A DNA stretch of 64,000 nt from an uncultured bacterium (lineage in GTDB: Bacteria; Bacteroidota; Bacteroidia; Bacteroidales; Bacteroidaceae), in contig CAJMSE010000012.1 in NCBI GenBank assembly GCA_905216025.1, positions 37,412 through 101,411 of the forward strand, in the 5' to 3' direction. Made by a program: the position numbers and the translations under genes. This document shows, piece after piece, positions 7,422 through 16,930 of this stretch. The notes under the pieces were generated by a model. It did no database searches. It was not told where the DNA came from and was given only the letters and a program-made list of their open reading frames with translations. The stretch's first letter is position 1; each line of letters starts with the position of its first letter.

Positions 7422-8756
7422 TCAGCCCTCAAACGATATCATCAGGGCGGTCTTCGTGTACTCCGAGATGCGGTAGCGGTTATCAGGCCGTTCATTGACA
7501 AGCCATATCACATAGCCTGCGGCGTCCGTGATTACCAGCTGCCGGCGCTTCTGAAACAATGTTTTTTTTGCATCAGTGAGGTAGTCGCTGATGAGTTTAG
7601 CCCCCTTCATGCCAAACGGAATGAACTTGTCACCGGCCTCAATATGTCTCAATGTGAGTGGGAATGCAATCTTTTCAGCATCAAGGCACGCAGTATTCTT
7701 TTGGCGCACGAGTTTGAAATCGTCATCAACCGCATGCTTGGAAATCACCATTTTTTTCTTTTCATCGAAGATATATGTCCCAGTTTCATACAGTTTCATC
7801 GGTTTCATCGGTTCTCTCTTACGCTCTACGATGATGATGCTGCGGTCTATCAGCAGTTCAAAACCGTCTGCGCGAAACACTTTTCCCGCCTGCCCGGCCA
7901 ATCCGTAGAGGATGTTTTCAACCTGAGAAGCCGAGAAACCATAATCAGACAGCATCTCATGCAGCAGGTATTCGGGCGATGGTTCCTTCATGAGCAAGCC
8001 CGTGTCGATGGTCAGTCCGCCGTCGTCCGTTTTCCTGACGACCCTGCATATACCGGCCTTGATGGCGCTGTCGAACACCTTTACGGCTTCCGATACATAC
8101 CTTGCCGTGCGGTTTATGTTCTCCGCTGCACTGGGGTTGATGCCAGTCAGCATCGGTACTACATTCAGTCTGAACTTGTTTCGGGTTGCCTCGTCTACAA
8201 GATTAGTGCTGTCCGTAACGTACCCCTGCCCTTTCTGAGACAGATACGACTCGATATCCTTGCGGCTGACGCACAGCAAAGGCCGCTTGATGTCCCCGTT
8301 GCAGGGTTGTATCCCGGCCAGTCCGTGTATGCCCGTACCCCGCACAAGGTTCATCAGCAGCGTCTCCACATTGTCGTCGCGGTGATGGGCTACACAGATA
8401 TCCGCACACTCCAAGTCGTTACGCAACCGGCGGAAATAGGCGTATCTCAAGTTCCTTGCAGCGAGCTCGATGCTTATCTTGTGCATTTCCGCATATTGTA
8501 CGGTATCAAAATGCACGAGATGAAACGGTATGCCGTTGTTCCGGCAGAATGTCCTGACAAACTCCTCGTCACGGTCTGACTCTGCCCCGCGCAGGTTGAA
8601 GTTACAGTGTGCCACCTCTATCTTATAGCCGAGCTCAAGCAGCACCAGCACCAATGCGATGCTGTCGGCACCGCCGCTCACCGCCACAAGATGGGTCTTA
8701 CCCGCATCGAGCAGTTCAAAACGCCTTATATAGTTTGAGACAACCTTGCGAAACAC
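7422..8756 (-). CDS. tilS: tRNA(Ile)-lysidine synthase
   Basis: 444 residues. TilS ligates lysine to C34 of the CAU-anticodon tRNA-Ile so that it reads AUA. The PP-loop VAVSGGADSIAL lies near residue 23, followed by EVAHCNFNLRGAESDRDE and VAHHRDDNVETLLMNLVRGTG, the core N-type ATPase signatures. The C-terminal half carries the TilS substrate-binding and C-terminal domains (DKFIPFGMKGAKLISDYLTD). It starts 6 bp after rlmI, forming an exonuclease-rlmI-tilS operon of RNA-maturation genes. Confidence 0.93.
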   Translation of the reverse strand: MFRKVVSNYIRRFELLDAGKTHLVAVSGGADSIALVLVLLELGYKIEVAHCNFNLRGAESDRDEEFVRTFCRNNGIPFHLVHFDTVQYAEMHKISIELAARNLRYAYFRRLRNDLECADICVAHHRDDNVETLLMNLVRGTGIHGLAGIQPCNGDIKRPLLCVSRKDIESYLSQKGQGYVTDSTNLVDEATRNKFRLNVVPMLTGINPSAAENINRTARYVSEAVKVFDSAIKAGICRVVRKTDDGGLTIDTGLLMKEPSPEYLLHEMLSDYGFSASQVENILYGLAGQAGKVFRADGFELLIDRSIIIVERKREPMKPMKLYETGTYIFDEKKKMVISKHAVDDDFKLVRQKNTACLDAEKIAFPLTLRHIEAGDKFIPFGMKGAKLISDYLTDAKKTLFQKRRQLVITDAAGYVIWLVNERPDNRYRISEYTKTALMISFEG

Positions 8757-8762
8757 GTCTGT

Positions 8763-9947
8763 CTATTCTACGTAAAGCACCAAGCCCTTCAGATATTCTC
8801 CCTCCGGATGGTAGATATTGACCGGATGATCGGCCGGCTGATGTAGCTGATGAAGTATCCTTACATTACGCTTGGCCAGTGCTGCCGCCGTAAATACCGC
8901 GTTGCGGAAATTGTCCTTGTTCACAACCTGACTGCACGAGAACGTAAAGACAATGCCGCCCGGCTTTATCTTCTCAAACGCCTTCATGTTAAGCCGGGTA
9001 TATCCCTTCAGCGCGTTACGCAGTGCCGCCTTGTGCTTTGCAAAGGCGGGCGGGTCCAATATGATAAGGTCGTAGTTATCGCCGGATTCGTCCAGATACC
9101 TGAACGCATCCTCGCAATATGCTTCGTGGCGGCTGTCGCCCGGGAAGTTAAGCTCTACATTCTTTTTTGTCAGTTCGATAGCCTTGGCACTGCTGTCTAC
9201 CGAGTGTACCAGTTCGGCGCCACCTCTCATCGCATAGAACGAGAAACCACCTGTATAGCAGAACATGTTGAGCACCTTGCGGCCTTCTGAATACTTTTCG
9301 AGAAGCGACCTGTTTTCGCGCTGGTCGACAAAGAATCCGGTCTTTTGGCCTCTCAGCCAGTCTACATGGAACTTCAGACCATTTTCTGTCGCCACATTGT
9401 CGTCCGAATATCCATATATAAATCCGTTCTCCTGTCCGAGGTCAGCCTTGAACGGCAGGGTTGTCTCGCTCTTGTAAAATATGTTCTGTATACGGTCGCC
9501 CATCACATCCTTGAGACTCTGTGCAATATCGGCCCTGCACACGTGCATGCCTACGCTGTGGGCCTGCATCACCGCAGTCTTTCCATATACGTCTATCACC
9601 AGCCCCGGCAGGCAATCTCCTTCGCCATGCACGAGTCTGTAAGTGTCGTTCTGCGGGTTGTCCGCCACCCCGATTCTTATTCTCAGTCTGAGTGCCGACT
9701 CCAGCTTAGCCTTCCAAAATGCCGAATCTATCGGGTCGTCATTGAACGACAGCACCCTCACGGCGATAGAGCCAATCTGGTAGTGTCCCACTGCAATGAA
9801 CTTACCTTCGTCGGTAAAAACCCTTACCGTCTCGCCCTCCTCAATCTCTTCTGAGAATCTTTTTATCGCTCCGGAGAATATCCATGGATGGAAGCGCCGC
9901 AGGCTGTCATCCTTGCCTTTCTTCAGATATATTTCCTTGTAATCCAT
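8763..9947 (-). CDS. rlmI: Class I rRNA (cytosine-C5) methyltransferase, RlmI-type
   Basis: 394 residues. An N-terminal PUA-like domain (KKGKDDSLRRFHPWIFSGAI) is followed by the EEHEA-like linker and a SAM-dependent Rossmann domain: VLNMFCYTGGFSFYA near residue 222, LIILDPPAFAKHK near 300, and FTFSCSQVV with the probable catalytic Cys near 346. The family methylates C1962 of 23S rRNA. The start overlaps the 3' end of the upstream exonuclease gene by 41 bp, indicating translational coupling, and tilS begins 6 bp after its stop. Confidence 0.9.
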   Translation of the reverse strand: MDYKEIYLKKGKDDSLRRFHPWIFSGAIKRFSEEIEEGETVRVFTDEGKFIAVGHYQIGSIAVRVLSFNDDPIDSAFWKAKLESALRLRIRIGVADNPQNDTYRLVHGEGDCLPGLVIDVYGKTAVMQAHSVGMHVCRADIAQSLKDVMGDRIQNIFYKSETTLPFKADLGQENGFIYGYSDDNVATENGLKFHVDWLRGQKTGFFVDQRENRSLLEKYSEGRKVLNMFCYTGGFSFYAMRGGAELVHSVDSSAKAIELTKKNVELNFPGDSRHEAYCEDAFRYLDESGDNYDLIILDPPAFAKHKAALRNALKGYTRLNMKAFEKIKPGGIVFTFSCSQVVNKDNFRNAVFTAAALAKRNVRILHQLHQPADHPVNIYHPEGEYLKGLVLYVE

Positions 9948-10563
9948 CTTCTGCCTTTATCAATTCATAATCGCCGGACTCCCTCAAGCGGGTCAGCTCT
10001 TCATAAAGCTTTATGCATGTCCATGCGTCGGTGGCCGCATAGAGTTTCTGTTTGTCGTTCAATATGTCTGCATCCCAGTTCGTAAGCCGCTGTGTCTTGC
10101 TTATTTTCTGCCCGAAAAAGTTTGCATAGAGCTTCTGCAGGCTCAGGTCTTCCACTCCAATTTCTTTCACATGGCTCTGTATGTCTATGAAGTTTCCCGG
10201 CTTGAAATCAGCCACTTTGTGCAGCATCGCAATGTCGTCGTTGAGCGACAGCCCTATCTTCGGCACCGTCACATCTTCCAGCAGTCTTATTATGGCCGGC
10301 GTCATGCCTGTGTGCTTGAGCCTGAACAGGAAGCAGATGTCGTGCGACGACACCTGGAGTAGCGACACCTTGTGGTTTACTCCTTTCTTGAAGGAAGGCC
10401 GTGTCTCCGTGTCGACTCCCAGAATAGGTTGAGACAACAGATAATTCACTGCGCTCTCTGTCTCGCCGGAAGACAGAACGACGACAATACGCCCTTCAAA
10501 TACGACACGCGGAAGCGTGTTTATCAGGGCCTTATCATATCTGCTGTATAGTATTTTTCTCAT
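9907..10563 (-). CDS. 3'-5' exonuclease, DEDDy (RNase D-like)
   Basis: 218 residues containing one DEDD exonuclease domain: Exo I with GVDTETRPSF near residue 51, Exo II around IGLSLNDDIAML near 110, and Exo III YAATDAWTCIKLYEEL near 175 with the Tyr of the DEDDy class. No HRDC domains are present, so it is shorter than true RNase D. Its last 41 bp are shared with the start of rlmI. RNA processing is plausible from its rlmI-tilS neighbours, but DNA substrates cannot be excluded. Confidence 0.85.
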   Translation of the reverse strand: MRKILYSRYDKALINTLPRVVFEGRIVVVLSSGETESAVNYLLSQPILGVDTETRPSFKKGVNHKVSLLQVSSHDICFLFRLKHTGMTPAIIRLLEDVTVPKIGLSLNDDIAMLHKVADFKPGNFIDIQSHVKEIGVEDLSLQKLYANFFGQKISKTQRLTNWDADILNDKQKLYAATDAWTCIKLYEELTRLRESGDYELIKAEDGLQGNISEERQG

Positions 10564-10583
10564 TACAAAATCTTTTCAAGGTG

Positions 10584-10591
10584 CAAAAATA
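10584..10591 (-). promoter_or_regulatory. -7 box (TATTTTTG) for exonuclease-rlmI-tilS
   Basis: Minus-strand TATTTTTG lies 20 bp upstream of the exonuclease start, in the divergent gap shared with ftsK. Confidence 0.5.
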
Positions 10592-10634
10592 CAAAAAACA
10601 GATGAGTTTATTGTAAATTACGACTTTTTTCTGC

Positions 10635-10642
10635 TAATTTTG
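10635..10642 (+). promoter_or_regulatory. -7 box (TAATTTTG) for ftsK operon
   Basis: TAATTTTG lies 28 bp before the ftsK start, with a TTG at 10611-10613, 21 nt upstream, as a candidate -33 element. Confidence 0.65.
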
Positions 10643-10670
10643 CAGAATAATTTAGACGTAATCAAAGAAA

Positions 10671-13115
10671 ATGGTTAGCAAGAAGAAAAAGAACAAGACA
10701 TACTCTTTCAAGGAAGCTATAGGTCTTGACAATATACTTAACAACGAGAAGTTAAATTTCATAATAGGCTGTATCACATTGGTTTTATCCATATACATGA
10801 TATTGTCTTTCGTGTCTTTTTTCACCACGGGAAATGCCGATCAGAGCCTCATTGAGACCCCGCGCGCCGGTGAGATAATGAATGCCAAGCGCGAGTTTCA
10901 GAACAGTTGCGGCTCGTTCGGTGCATATCTCTCCTATTTTTTCATCAAGAGATGCTTCGGATTCGCGGCCTTCATCATACCTTTCTTCCTCATTCTCGTT
11001 GCGATGAAGCTCATCCGCGTATACACGGTGAACATTCTCAAGTGGTTCATGTGCCTGATGGTAATCATGGTATGGGCATCTGTCACTTCGGCGAAGTTCC
11101 TGACTCCCCTTTTCATCGACTCTGCATTCAATCCCGGCGGCGACCACGGCATCTACGTATGCACATGGTTTGAGAACCTTATCGGTTCTCCTGGACATAT
11201 CTCGCTCCTCGTGCTCATTGCCGTTGCCTTCCTTACTTATATAAGTACGGAAACCATATATGTTATAAGGAAGATGCTGAACCCTGTGAAATTCTTTACC
11301 GACAGGGTGCCGATGACCATCACTAACAATGAGAAACAGCATAAAGAGCCCGCTCCCGCCGACGACAGTATCGTCGAAGACCCTGACGTTTTCGATGATC
11401 CGACAACACAGACAGTCGATTTTGACAACGACATTGATATTCCCAAAGACACTCCGAAGCCGGTTGCCGGCAGTTCTACGGAGGACGGAAACGAGGCGAA
11501 AGGCGACGATATAGAGATAGAAATAAATGAGACGGAGACGGAGACTAAAGCTACCGGAAAGTCGCTTGCCGACGACAATGACGGGCTGATGGCTCCGTAC
11601 GACCCCAAGCGCGACCTCGAGAACTACCATTATCCCACTCTCGATCTGCTGAAGAAATACGATAACGACGGCAAACCGTATATCGACATGGCCGAGCAGA
11701 CGGCTAACAAGAACCGCATTGTCGAGGTTCTGAGAAACTTTGGAGTGGAAATCAGCAGCATCAAGGCCACCGTCGGCCCCACGATAACTCTCTATGAGAT
11801 TACCCCGGCACAGGGGGTGAGGATATCCAAAATCCGGAATCTTGAAGACGACATTGCCCTCAGCCTCTCGGCTCTCGGCATCCGTATCATTGCCCCCATA
11901 CCGGGGAAGGGCACCATCGGTATCGAGGTGCCTAATGCGAAGCCTAACATCGTGTCGATGGAGAGCATACTGAACTCCAAGAAGTTCCAGGAGGCAGCCA
12001 TGGAGCTGCCCTGCGCCGTCGGCAAGACCATCACTAACGAGGTCTTCATGTTCGACCTTGCTAAGATTCCGCACCTTCTTGTCGCCGGAGCCACCGGTCA
12101 GGGTAAGTCTGTCGGCCTCAATGCCATCATCACGTCGCTGCTCTACAAGAAGCATCCCGCCGAACTGAAGATAGTCCTCATCGACCCGAAGAAGGTCGAG
12201 TTCAGCATCTACGACTCAATATCAAACCACTTCCTTGCCAAGGTTCCGGACGAAGATGCAGAGCCGATCATCACCGATGTCACAAAGGTGGTGCGCACGC
12301 TGAACTCTCTCTGCAAGGAGATGGACACGCGTTACGACCTCCTGAAGGTTGCCGGGGCACGCAACATAAAAGAATACAACAAGAAGTTCATATCCCGGCA
12401 GCTCAATCCTCAGAACGGACATAAGTTCATGCCGTACATCGTTGTGGTGATAGACGAGTTCGGCGACCTTATCATGACGGCGGGAAAGGAAATTGAACTG
12501 CCAATCGCGCGAATAGCGCAGCTTGCCCGCGCCGTGGGCATCCACATGATAATAGCCACCCAGCGACCCACCACGACCATCATCACGGGTAACATCAAGG
12601 CCAACTTCCCCGGGCGCATCGCCTTCAAGGTGAGTGCTATGATAGACTCGAAGACCATCCTCGACCGGCCGGGAGCGAACCAGCTCATAGGCCGCGGCGA
12701 CATGCTCTTCCTCAACGGAAACGATCCCGTGCGCGTGCAGTGCGCCTTTGTAGACACTCCCGAGGTGGAGCGCATCAACAGCTTCATCTCCAAGCAGCAG
12801 GGCTATGGCTGCCCGTTCGAGCTGCCTGAGCCCGATGTCGACTCTGGAGACGGTGCCGGAAGCTCGGCCGACTTCGACGTCCAGCATCTCGACCCGATGT
12901 TCGAGGATGCAGCTCGGCTCATCGTGCTCAACCAGTCGGGAAGCACCAGCCTCATACAGCGCAAGTTCTCCATCGGCTACAACCGTGCCGGCCGTCTCAT
13001 GGACCAGCTCGAGAAGGCCGGTGTCGTGGGTGCTGCGTCGGGCGGAAAGCCGCGCGAGGTGCTCATACAGGACGAGGTAAGCCTTACAAACATGTTGAAC
13101 TCTTTAAGAAAATGA
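10671..13115 (+). CDS. ftsK: DNA translocase FtsK
   Basis: 814 residues of the FtsK/SpoIIIE family, which pumps chromosome ends at the septum and activates dif recombination. Four membrane segments occupy about residues 28-190, then an acidic low-complexity linker (about 215-310), then the alpha/beta motor. Walker A is GATGQGKSVGLN near 473 and Walker B is IVVVIDEFGDLI near 590. A C-terminal winged-helix gamma domain (FSIGYNRAGRLMDQLEKAG) would read KOPS-type sequences. The lolA start overlaps its last 4 bp. Confidence 0.96.
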   Translation: MVSKKKKNKTYSFKEAIGLDNILNNEKLNFIIGCITLVLSIYMILSFVSFFTTGNADQSLIETPRAGEIMNAKREFQNSCGSFGAYLSYFFIKRCFGFAAFIIPFFLILVAMKLIRVYTVNILKWFMCLMVIMVWASVTSAKFLTPLFIDSAFNPGGDHGIYVCTWFENLIGSPGHISLLVLIAVAFLTYISTETIYVIRKMLNPVKFFTDRVPMTITNNEKQHKEPAPADDSIVEDPDVFDDPTTQTVDFDNDIDIPKDTPKPVAGSSTEDGNEAKGDDIEIEINETETETKATGKSLADDNDGLMAPYDPKRDLENYHYPTLDLLKKYDNDGKPYIDMAEQTANKNRIVEVLRNFGVEISSIKATVGPTITLYEITPAQGVRISKIRNLEDDIALSLSALGIRIIAPIPGKGTIGIEVPNAKPNIVSMESILNSKKFQEAAMELPCAVGKTITNEVFMFDLAKIPHLLVAGATGQGKSVGLNAIITSLLYKKHPAELKIVLIDPKKVEFSIYDSISNHFLAKVPDEDAEPIITDVTKVVRTLNSLCKEMDTRYDLLKVAGARNIKEYNKKFISRQLNPQNGHKFMPYIVVVIDEFGDLIMTAGKEIELPIARIAQLARAVGIHMIIATQRPTTTIITGNIKANFPGRIAFKVSAMIDSKTILDRPGANQLIGRGDMLFLNGNDPVRVQCAFVDTPEVERINSFISKQQGYGCPFELPEPDVDSGDGAGSSADFDVQHLDPMFEDAARLIVLNQSGSTSLIQRKFSIGYNRAGRLMDQLEKAGVVGAASGGKPREVLIQDEVSLTNMLNSLRK

Positions 13116-13717
13116 ATATGAGAAAGATTGCTATCGCATTCATGTTGCTGGCCGTATGCTGCACTGCCGCGGCACAGTCGGCAAAGACCGTGCTCGACAA
13201 AGCGGCGGCAGTGATTGGCAGCGGCAACGGCGTGACCGCCAGTTTCCGCACCGACGGAAAGCAGTACGGCAATACCAGCGGCACAATCATGCTGAAGAAA
13301 AAGCTCTTCCACATCTCAACGCCGCAAGCCGCAGTGTGGTTTAACGGCAAGACGATGTGGACATACGTAAAGAAAAACAACGAGGTGAACGTGAGTAACC
13401 CCACCGCGCGTGAGCTGCAGGCCATCAATCCGTACAACTTCATCAACATGTACAGCAAGGGATTCAGCTACAAGATGGACAAGGCGGGCAGCGAATACGT
13501 CGTGCACCTCACCGCCACGGGCAAGGGTCAGGGTATATCGGAGATGGTCATATCCGTCAACCGCTCAACCTACGTCATATCGAAGATAAGGATAAGGCAG
13601 GGGCAGGCATGGAGCACGATATCAATATCAAACTTCCGGAAGGCGGCACTCAGCAACTCTAAGTTCAGCTTCAGCCCCAAGCAGTATCCCGGCGCCGAGG
13701 TGATAGACCTGCGTTGA
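13112..13717 (+). CDS. LolA-like outer-membrane lipoprotein carrier
   Basis: 201 residues. A Sec signal peptide (MNMRKIAIAFMLLAVCCTAAAQ) leads into a LolA/LolB-type half-barrel: SGTIMLKKKLFHISTPQAAVWFNGKTMW near residue 50 and YVISKIRIRQG later. The expected role is shuttling lipoproteins across the periplasm. The start ATG overlaps the ftsK stop by 4 bp, so translation is probably coupled. Bacteroidetes LolA proteins are divergent, hence no firm gene symbol. Confidence 0.85.
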   Translation: MNMRKIAIAFMLLAVCCTAAAQSAKTVLDKAAAVIGSGNGVTASFRTDGKQYGNTSGTIMLKKKLFHISTPQAAVWFNGKTMWTYVKKNNEVNVSNPTARELQAINPYNFINMYSKGFSYKMDKAGSEYVVHLTATGKGQGISEMVISVNRSTYVISKIRIRQGQAWSTISISNFRKAALSNSKFSFSPKQYPGAEVIDLR

Positions 13718-13760
13718 GGGTGTCAAACAAATGATATAACGAAGAAAAAGCATAACAGCC

Positions 13761-14084
13761 ATGTACTTTACAGGAATAATAATAGCCGTAAGCACATTCT
13801 TAATAATTGGATTGTTTCACCCGATAGTAATCAAAACGGAGTATCACACCGGTACGAAATACTGGTGGGTGTTCCTCGTCGCGGGCATTGCCGCCATCGG
13901 CGGGGCCCTCTTTGTCAGCAATGTCATCCTCTCCTCGATACTCGGCGTCGTGGGCGCGTCGTTTCTCTGGTCCATCGGCGAGCTGTTCGAGCAGAAGAAG
14001 CGCGTGGAGAAGGGATGGTTCCCGGCCAACCCGAAGCGCAGCGGAAACAAGGCGGATAAAGGTAAAGGAAACGGTAGAGACTGA
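13761..14084 (+). CDS. DUF4491 family membrane protein
   Basis: 107 residues. Three hydrophobic segments (about 2-20, 34-53 and 55-75) are followed by a basic cytoplasmic tail ending KRSGNKADKGKGNGRD. It matches the small DUF4491 family common in Bacteroidales; function unknown. It shares one base with the rlmH start (TGATG), so the two are translated from the same message with lolA and ftsK. Confidence 0.85.
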   Translation: MYFTGIIIAVSTFLIIGLFHPIVIKTEYHTGTKYWWVFLVAGIAAIGGALFVSNVILSSILGVVGASFLWSIGELFEQKKRVEKGWFPANPKRSGNKADKGKGNGRD

Positions 14085-14554
14085 TGAAAGCGATACTCTT
14101 TCTCGTGGGCAAGACCGCAGAAAAGCATTTCAATATCGGCATCAACGATTATGTCGGCCGTATCGCGCACTACATGCCGTTTGAGGTCAAGGTCATTCCC
14201 GACCTCAAAAACACCAAGAACATGACCGAAGCGCAGCAGAAGCAGGCCGAGGGTGACGCCATACTGAAGCAGCTGCAGCCGACCGACACGGTGGTGCTGC
14301 TCGACGAGCACGGAACCGAATACCGTAGTATCGAGTTTGCCCGGTGGCTCGAGAACAAGCAGAACACTGTCCGCCGGCTAATCTTCATCATCGGCGGGCC
14401 TTACGGATTCTCCGACGATATATACCGCCGTGCAAACGAAAAGATATCCATATCGAAGATGACATTCTCCCACCAGATGATACGCCTCATATTCACGGAG
14501 CAGCTCTACAGGGCATGCACCATCATCAAGGGTGAGCCATATCATCACGAATAA
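14084..14554 (+). CDS. rlmH: 23S rRNA (pseudouridine1915-N3)-methyltransferase
   Basis: 156 residues, the normal length of the SPOUT-class RlmH, which methylates pseudouridine 1915 in helix 69. Signatures are LLDEHGTEYRSIEFARWL near residue 70, the knotted SAM site FIIGGPYGFSD near 105, and the C-terminal SHQMIRLIFTEQLYRA. It ends the ftsK-lolA-DUF4491-rlmH operon, just before a strong convergent terminator. Confidence 0.96.
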   Translation: MKAILFLVGKTAEKHFNIGINDYVGRIAHYMPFEVKVIPDLKNTKNMTEAQQKQAEGDAILKQLQPTDTVVLLDEHGTEYRSIEFARWLENKQNTVRRLIFIIGGPYGFSDDIYRRANEKISISKMTFSHQMIRLIFTEQLYRACTIIKGEPYHHE

Positions 14555-14561
14555 GTTTTAA

Positions 14562-14599
14562 ATAGAAAGAAGCGGCATCATTGTGCCGCTTCTTTCTAT
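14562..14599. terminator. Bidirectional terminator between rlmH and rel
   Basis: A perfect 16-bp stem (14562-14577 with 14584-14599) and a 6-nt loop. A-rich and T-rich ends allow use by both converging genes; the rel stop codon lies inside the right arm. Confidence 0.9.
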
Positions 14600-16806
14600 A
14601 CTCTTTCCACCTGCTTCACACCTTTCACCATGCGCAGTTTGCGCATCAGTGCCTCCATCTTGGATGTGTCGTCAATCATGACGACAAGGTTTCCGCGGAA
14701 CAGTCCGTCGTTACTGTCGATGCTTATGCTGCGCAGCACGAGTTTCTCGTCCTTGCTGATGATGCTCGTCAGGTTGTTGACGATTCCTATGTCGTCGTTT
14801 CCGATGACACGGAGCGTTATCGCATATTGCGAAGAACCCTTGCCGCTCCATTTCGCCTTGACCACCCTGTAGCCGAAACGCTTGCGCAGTTCGGCCGCGT
14901 TCGGGCAGTCGCAGCGGTGTATCTTTATGCCGCCGCTCACCGTCACGAAACCGAACACGTCGTCGCCGTATATCGGATGGCAGCACTTTGCCAGCTGATA
15001 GTCGAGTCCTTTCAGGTTTCTGTCTATCACAAGAACGTCGTCGCTGCCGCGTCCGGCCTGCTCGTTGTCTGCCGTGAAGTTGAATTCCTCGGCGCTCCGT
15101 GCCGGTCCTTCCTGTTTCACTCCCGTTTCGCGTGACTGTATTTCGAGGTATTTGTCTATCACGACGTTTATGTCGAGGTCTCCCTCGGCTATCTGCTTGT
15201 AGAAGTCGCTGACCTCCTTGTACCCGAGTTTCGTTATCAGCCTGGCCATGTACGACTCCTCGAGCTCAATCTTGCGGTTCTTGAACTTGCGCTCGATCAT
15301 CTCTTTTGCAAAGAGCCCCTCCTTCACCTGAGTCTCCTTTATGGCCAGCCTGACCTTCGACTTTGCCCTCGATGTCTTCACGATGTTTAGCCAGTCGTGC
15401 TTCGGTTTCTGACTGTTGGAGGTTATTATCTCTATCTGGTCGCCGCTGTGCAGCTGCTCGCGTATGTTGACAATCTTGTTGTTGATTCTCGCTCCGGTGC
15501 AGCTGTTGCCTATCTTGGAGTGTATGTGGTATGCGAAGTCGAGCACGGTGGCTCCTTTCGGAAACTTGAAGAGGTCGCCCTTCGGCGTGAACACGAACAC
15601 CTCGTCCTCGTATAGGTCCATCTTGAACTGGTCCATCACCTGCAGGTCGTCGCTCGTCTCAAGTATGTTTCTTATGTTTGTCAGCCATTCGTCGAGCCCT
15701 GTCTCTCCCTTTATGCCTTTATATCGCCAGTGTGCGGCCACGCCCCGCTCCGCAACCTCGTCCATGCGTTCCGTGCGAATCTGTACTTCCACCCACTTCT
15801 GCTCCGGGCCGAGCACAGTGATGTGCAGGCTCTCGTAACCGTTCGACTTCGGCACCGACAGCCAGTCGCGCAGCCGCTTGGGGTTCGGCTGGTACATGTC
15901 TGTCACTATAGAGTAAGCCTGCCAACAGTGCATCTTCTCCTTTTCGAGGTCCGTCTCTATGATGATGCGTATTGCGAAAAGGTCGTATATGCCCTCGAAG
16001 CCACACTTCTGCTTCTTCATCTTCTGCCAGATGGAGTGTATGCTCTTGGTACGACCCTTCATGTGGAATTTCAGTCCGGCTGCCGTGAGGCTTTCCTTTA
16101 TCGGTCCTATGAACCTGTCTATATATAGGTCGCGTGCCTTCTTGGTGGCATTCAGCTTCTCCTTAATCATGTAGTAGGCGTCGTGCTCAAGGTATTTGAG
16201 CGACAGGTCCTCGAGCTCGCTCTTCAGTTTGTAGAGTCCGAGCTTGTGCGCCAGCGGCGCATAGAGGTATGCCGCCTCCTCCGATACCTTCATCTTGTCG
16301 TCCATGTTGCCGCAGTCGCGTATCTGCCGCATCAGGTTCACGCGGTCTGCAATCATTATCAGTATGACGCGCATGTCTTCCGCGAACGACAGCAGCAAGT
16401 TACGGAAGTTCTCGCTCTCCACCACCGGGTTCTTGGCATACAGGTCTGCAATGCGCAGAAGTCCGTGGAGGATGCGGGCCACAGACTCTCCGAACTCTTC
16501 CCTGACCTCGTCTATCGTCGTATATCCGCCTGAGATGCTCGGATGCAGCAGAATCGCCAGCACGGCATCGCGCTTGAGTCCTATTTCCTCTACGACAATC
16601 TGGGCCGTCTGAAACCCGAGCAGAATCGGGTTAAGCCCGAACACGTCGCGGACCACCTGGTTGTTGTCAATCGAATTCAGGAGATGCCTGCGCATCTTTT
16701 CCTCATCGCCGTCAAGCAGCGATGCCCCGATGGCCGTTTTCAGTCCGGTATAAAGCGCCTGCGTCTCCGCCCTTTCCGTCTCCGTAAATTCAAAAGTCCC
16801 GGTCAT
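14596..16806 (-). CDS. RelA/SpoT-family (p)ppGpp synthetase with degenerate HD domain
   Basis: 736 residues with the long RSH layout: HD-like domain (about 30-190), synthetase domain (about 240-365), TGS (about 395-460), helical/zinc-finger region and C-terminal ACT. Synthetase motifs are intact: GRTKSIHSIWQKM, YDLFAIRIII, and LRDWLSVPKSNGYESLH, with an RxKD-like RLRD. The hydrolase motif is not: where RSH enzymes have LLHD, this protein reads ILLHPSISGG, so the metal-binding HD pair is lost. It is therefore probably a synthetase-only enzyme, with a second hydrolase-competent RSH expected elsewhere. This follows from sequence plus known two-RSH Bacteroidetes. Confidence 0.92.
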   Translation of the reverse strand: MTGTFEFTETERAETQALYTGLKTAIGASLLDGDEEKMRRHLLNSIDNNQVVRDVFGLNPILLGFQTAQIVVEEIGLKRDAVLAILLHPSISGGYTTIDEVREEFGESVARILHGLLRIADLYAKNPVVESENFRNLLLSFAEDMRVILIMIADRVNLMRQIRDCGNMDDKMKVSEEAAYLYAPLAHKLGLYKLKSELEDLSLKYLEHDAYYMIKEKLNATKKARDLYIDRFIGPIKESLTAAGLKFHMKGRTKSIHSIWQKMKKQKCGFEGIYDLFAIRIIIETDLEKEKMHCWQAYSIVTDMYQPNPKRLRDWLSVPKSNGYESLHITVLGPEQKWVEVQIRTERMDEVAERGVAAHWRYKGIKGETGLDEWLTNIRNILETSDDLQVMDQFKMDLYEDEVFVFTPKGDLFKFPKGATVLDFAYHIHSKIGNSCTGARINNKIVNIREQLHSGDQIEIITSNSQKPKHDWLNIVKTSRAKSKVRLAIKETQVKEGLFAKEMIERKFKNRKIELEESYMARLITKLGYKEVSDFYKQIAEGDLDINVVIDKYLEIQSRETGVKQEGPARSAEEFNFTADNEQAGRGSDDVLVIDRNLKGLDYQLAKCCHPIYGDDVFGFVTVSGGIKIHRCDCPNAAELRKRFGYRVVKAKWSGKGSSQYAITLRVIGNDDIGIVNNLTSIISKDEKLVLRSISIDSNDGLFRGNLVVMIDDTSKMEALMRKLRMVKGVKQVERV

Positions 16807-16837
16807 AATAATGTGTCTGTTTGTTAATATAATGATG

Positions 16838-16845
16838 CAAAGATA
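16838..16845 (-). promoter_or_regulatory. -7 box (TATCTTTG) for the rel homolog
   Basis: Minus-strand TATCTTTG, a perfect consensus, lies 32 bp upstream of the start. Confidence 0.7.
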
Positions 16846-16887
16846 CGATTTTTATTCGATTTCTTCGGTTTTCTGATAAAAAGTTGT

Positions 16888-16895
16888 TATATTTG
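16888..16895 (+). promoter_or_regulatory. -7 box (TATATTTG) for DUF4301 gene
   Basis: TATATTTG lies 36 bp before the DUF4301 ATG, divergent from the rel promoter. Confidence 0.6.
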
Positions 16896-16930
16896 CTGCA
16901 TATATTGTTTTATAAACACATCAATTATTT

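Noticed and set aside
10785..12155. 456-codon minus-strand frame opposite ftsK
   Set aside because: Fully antisense to the FtsK membrane and motor regions, no family resemblance.
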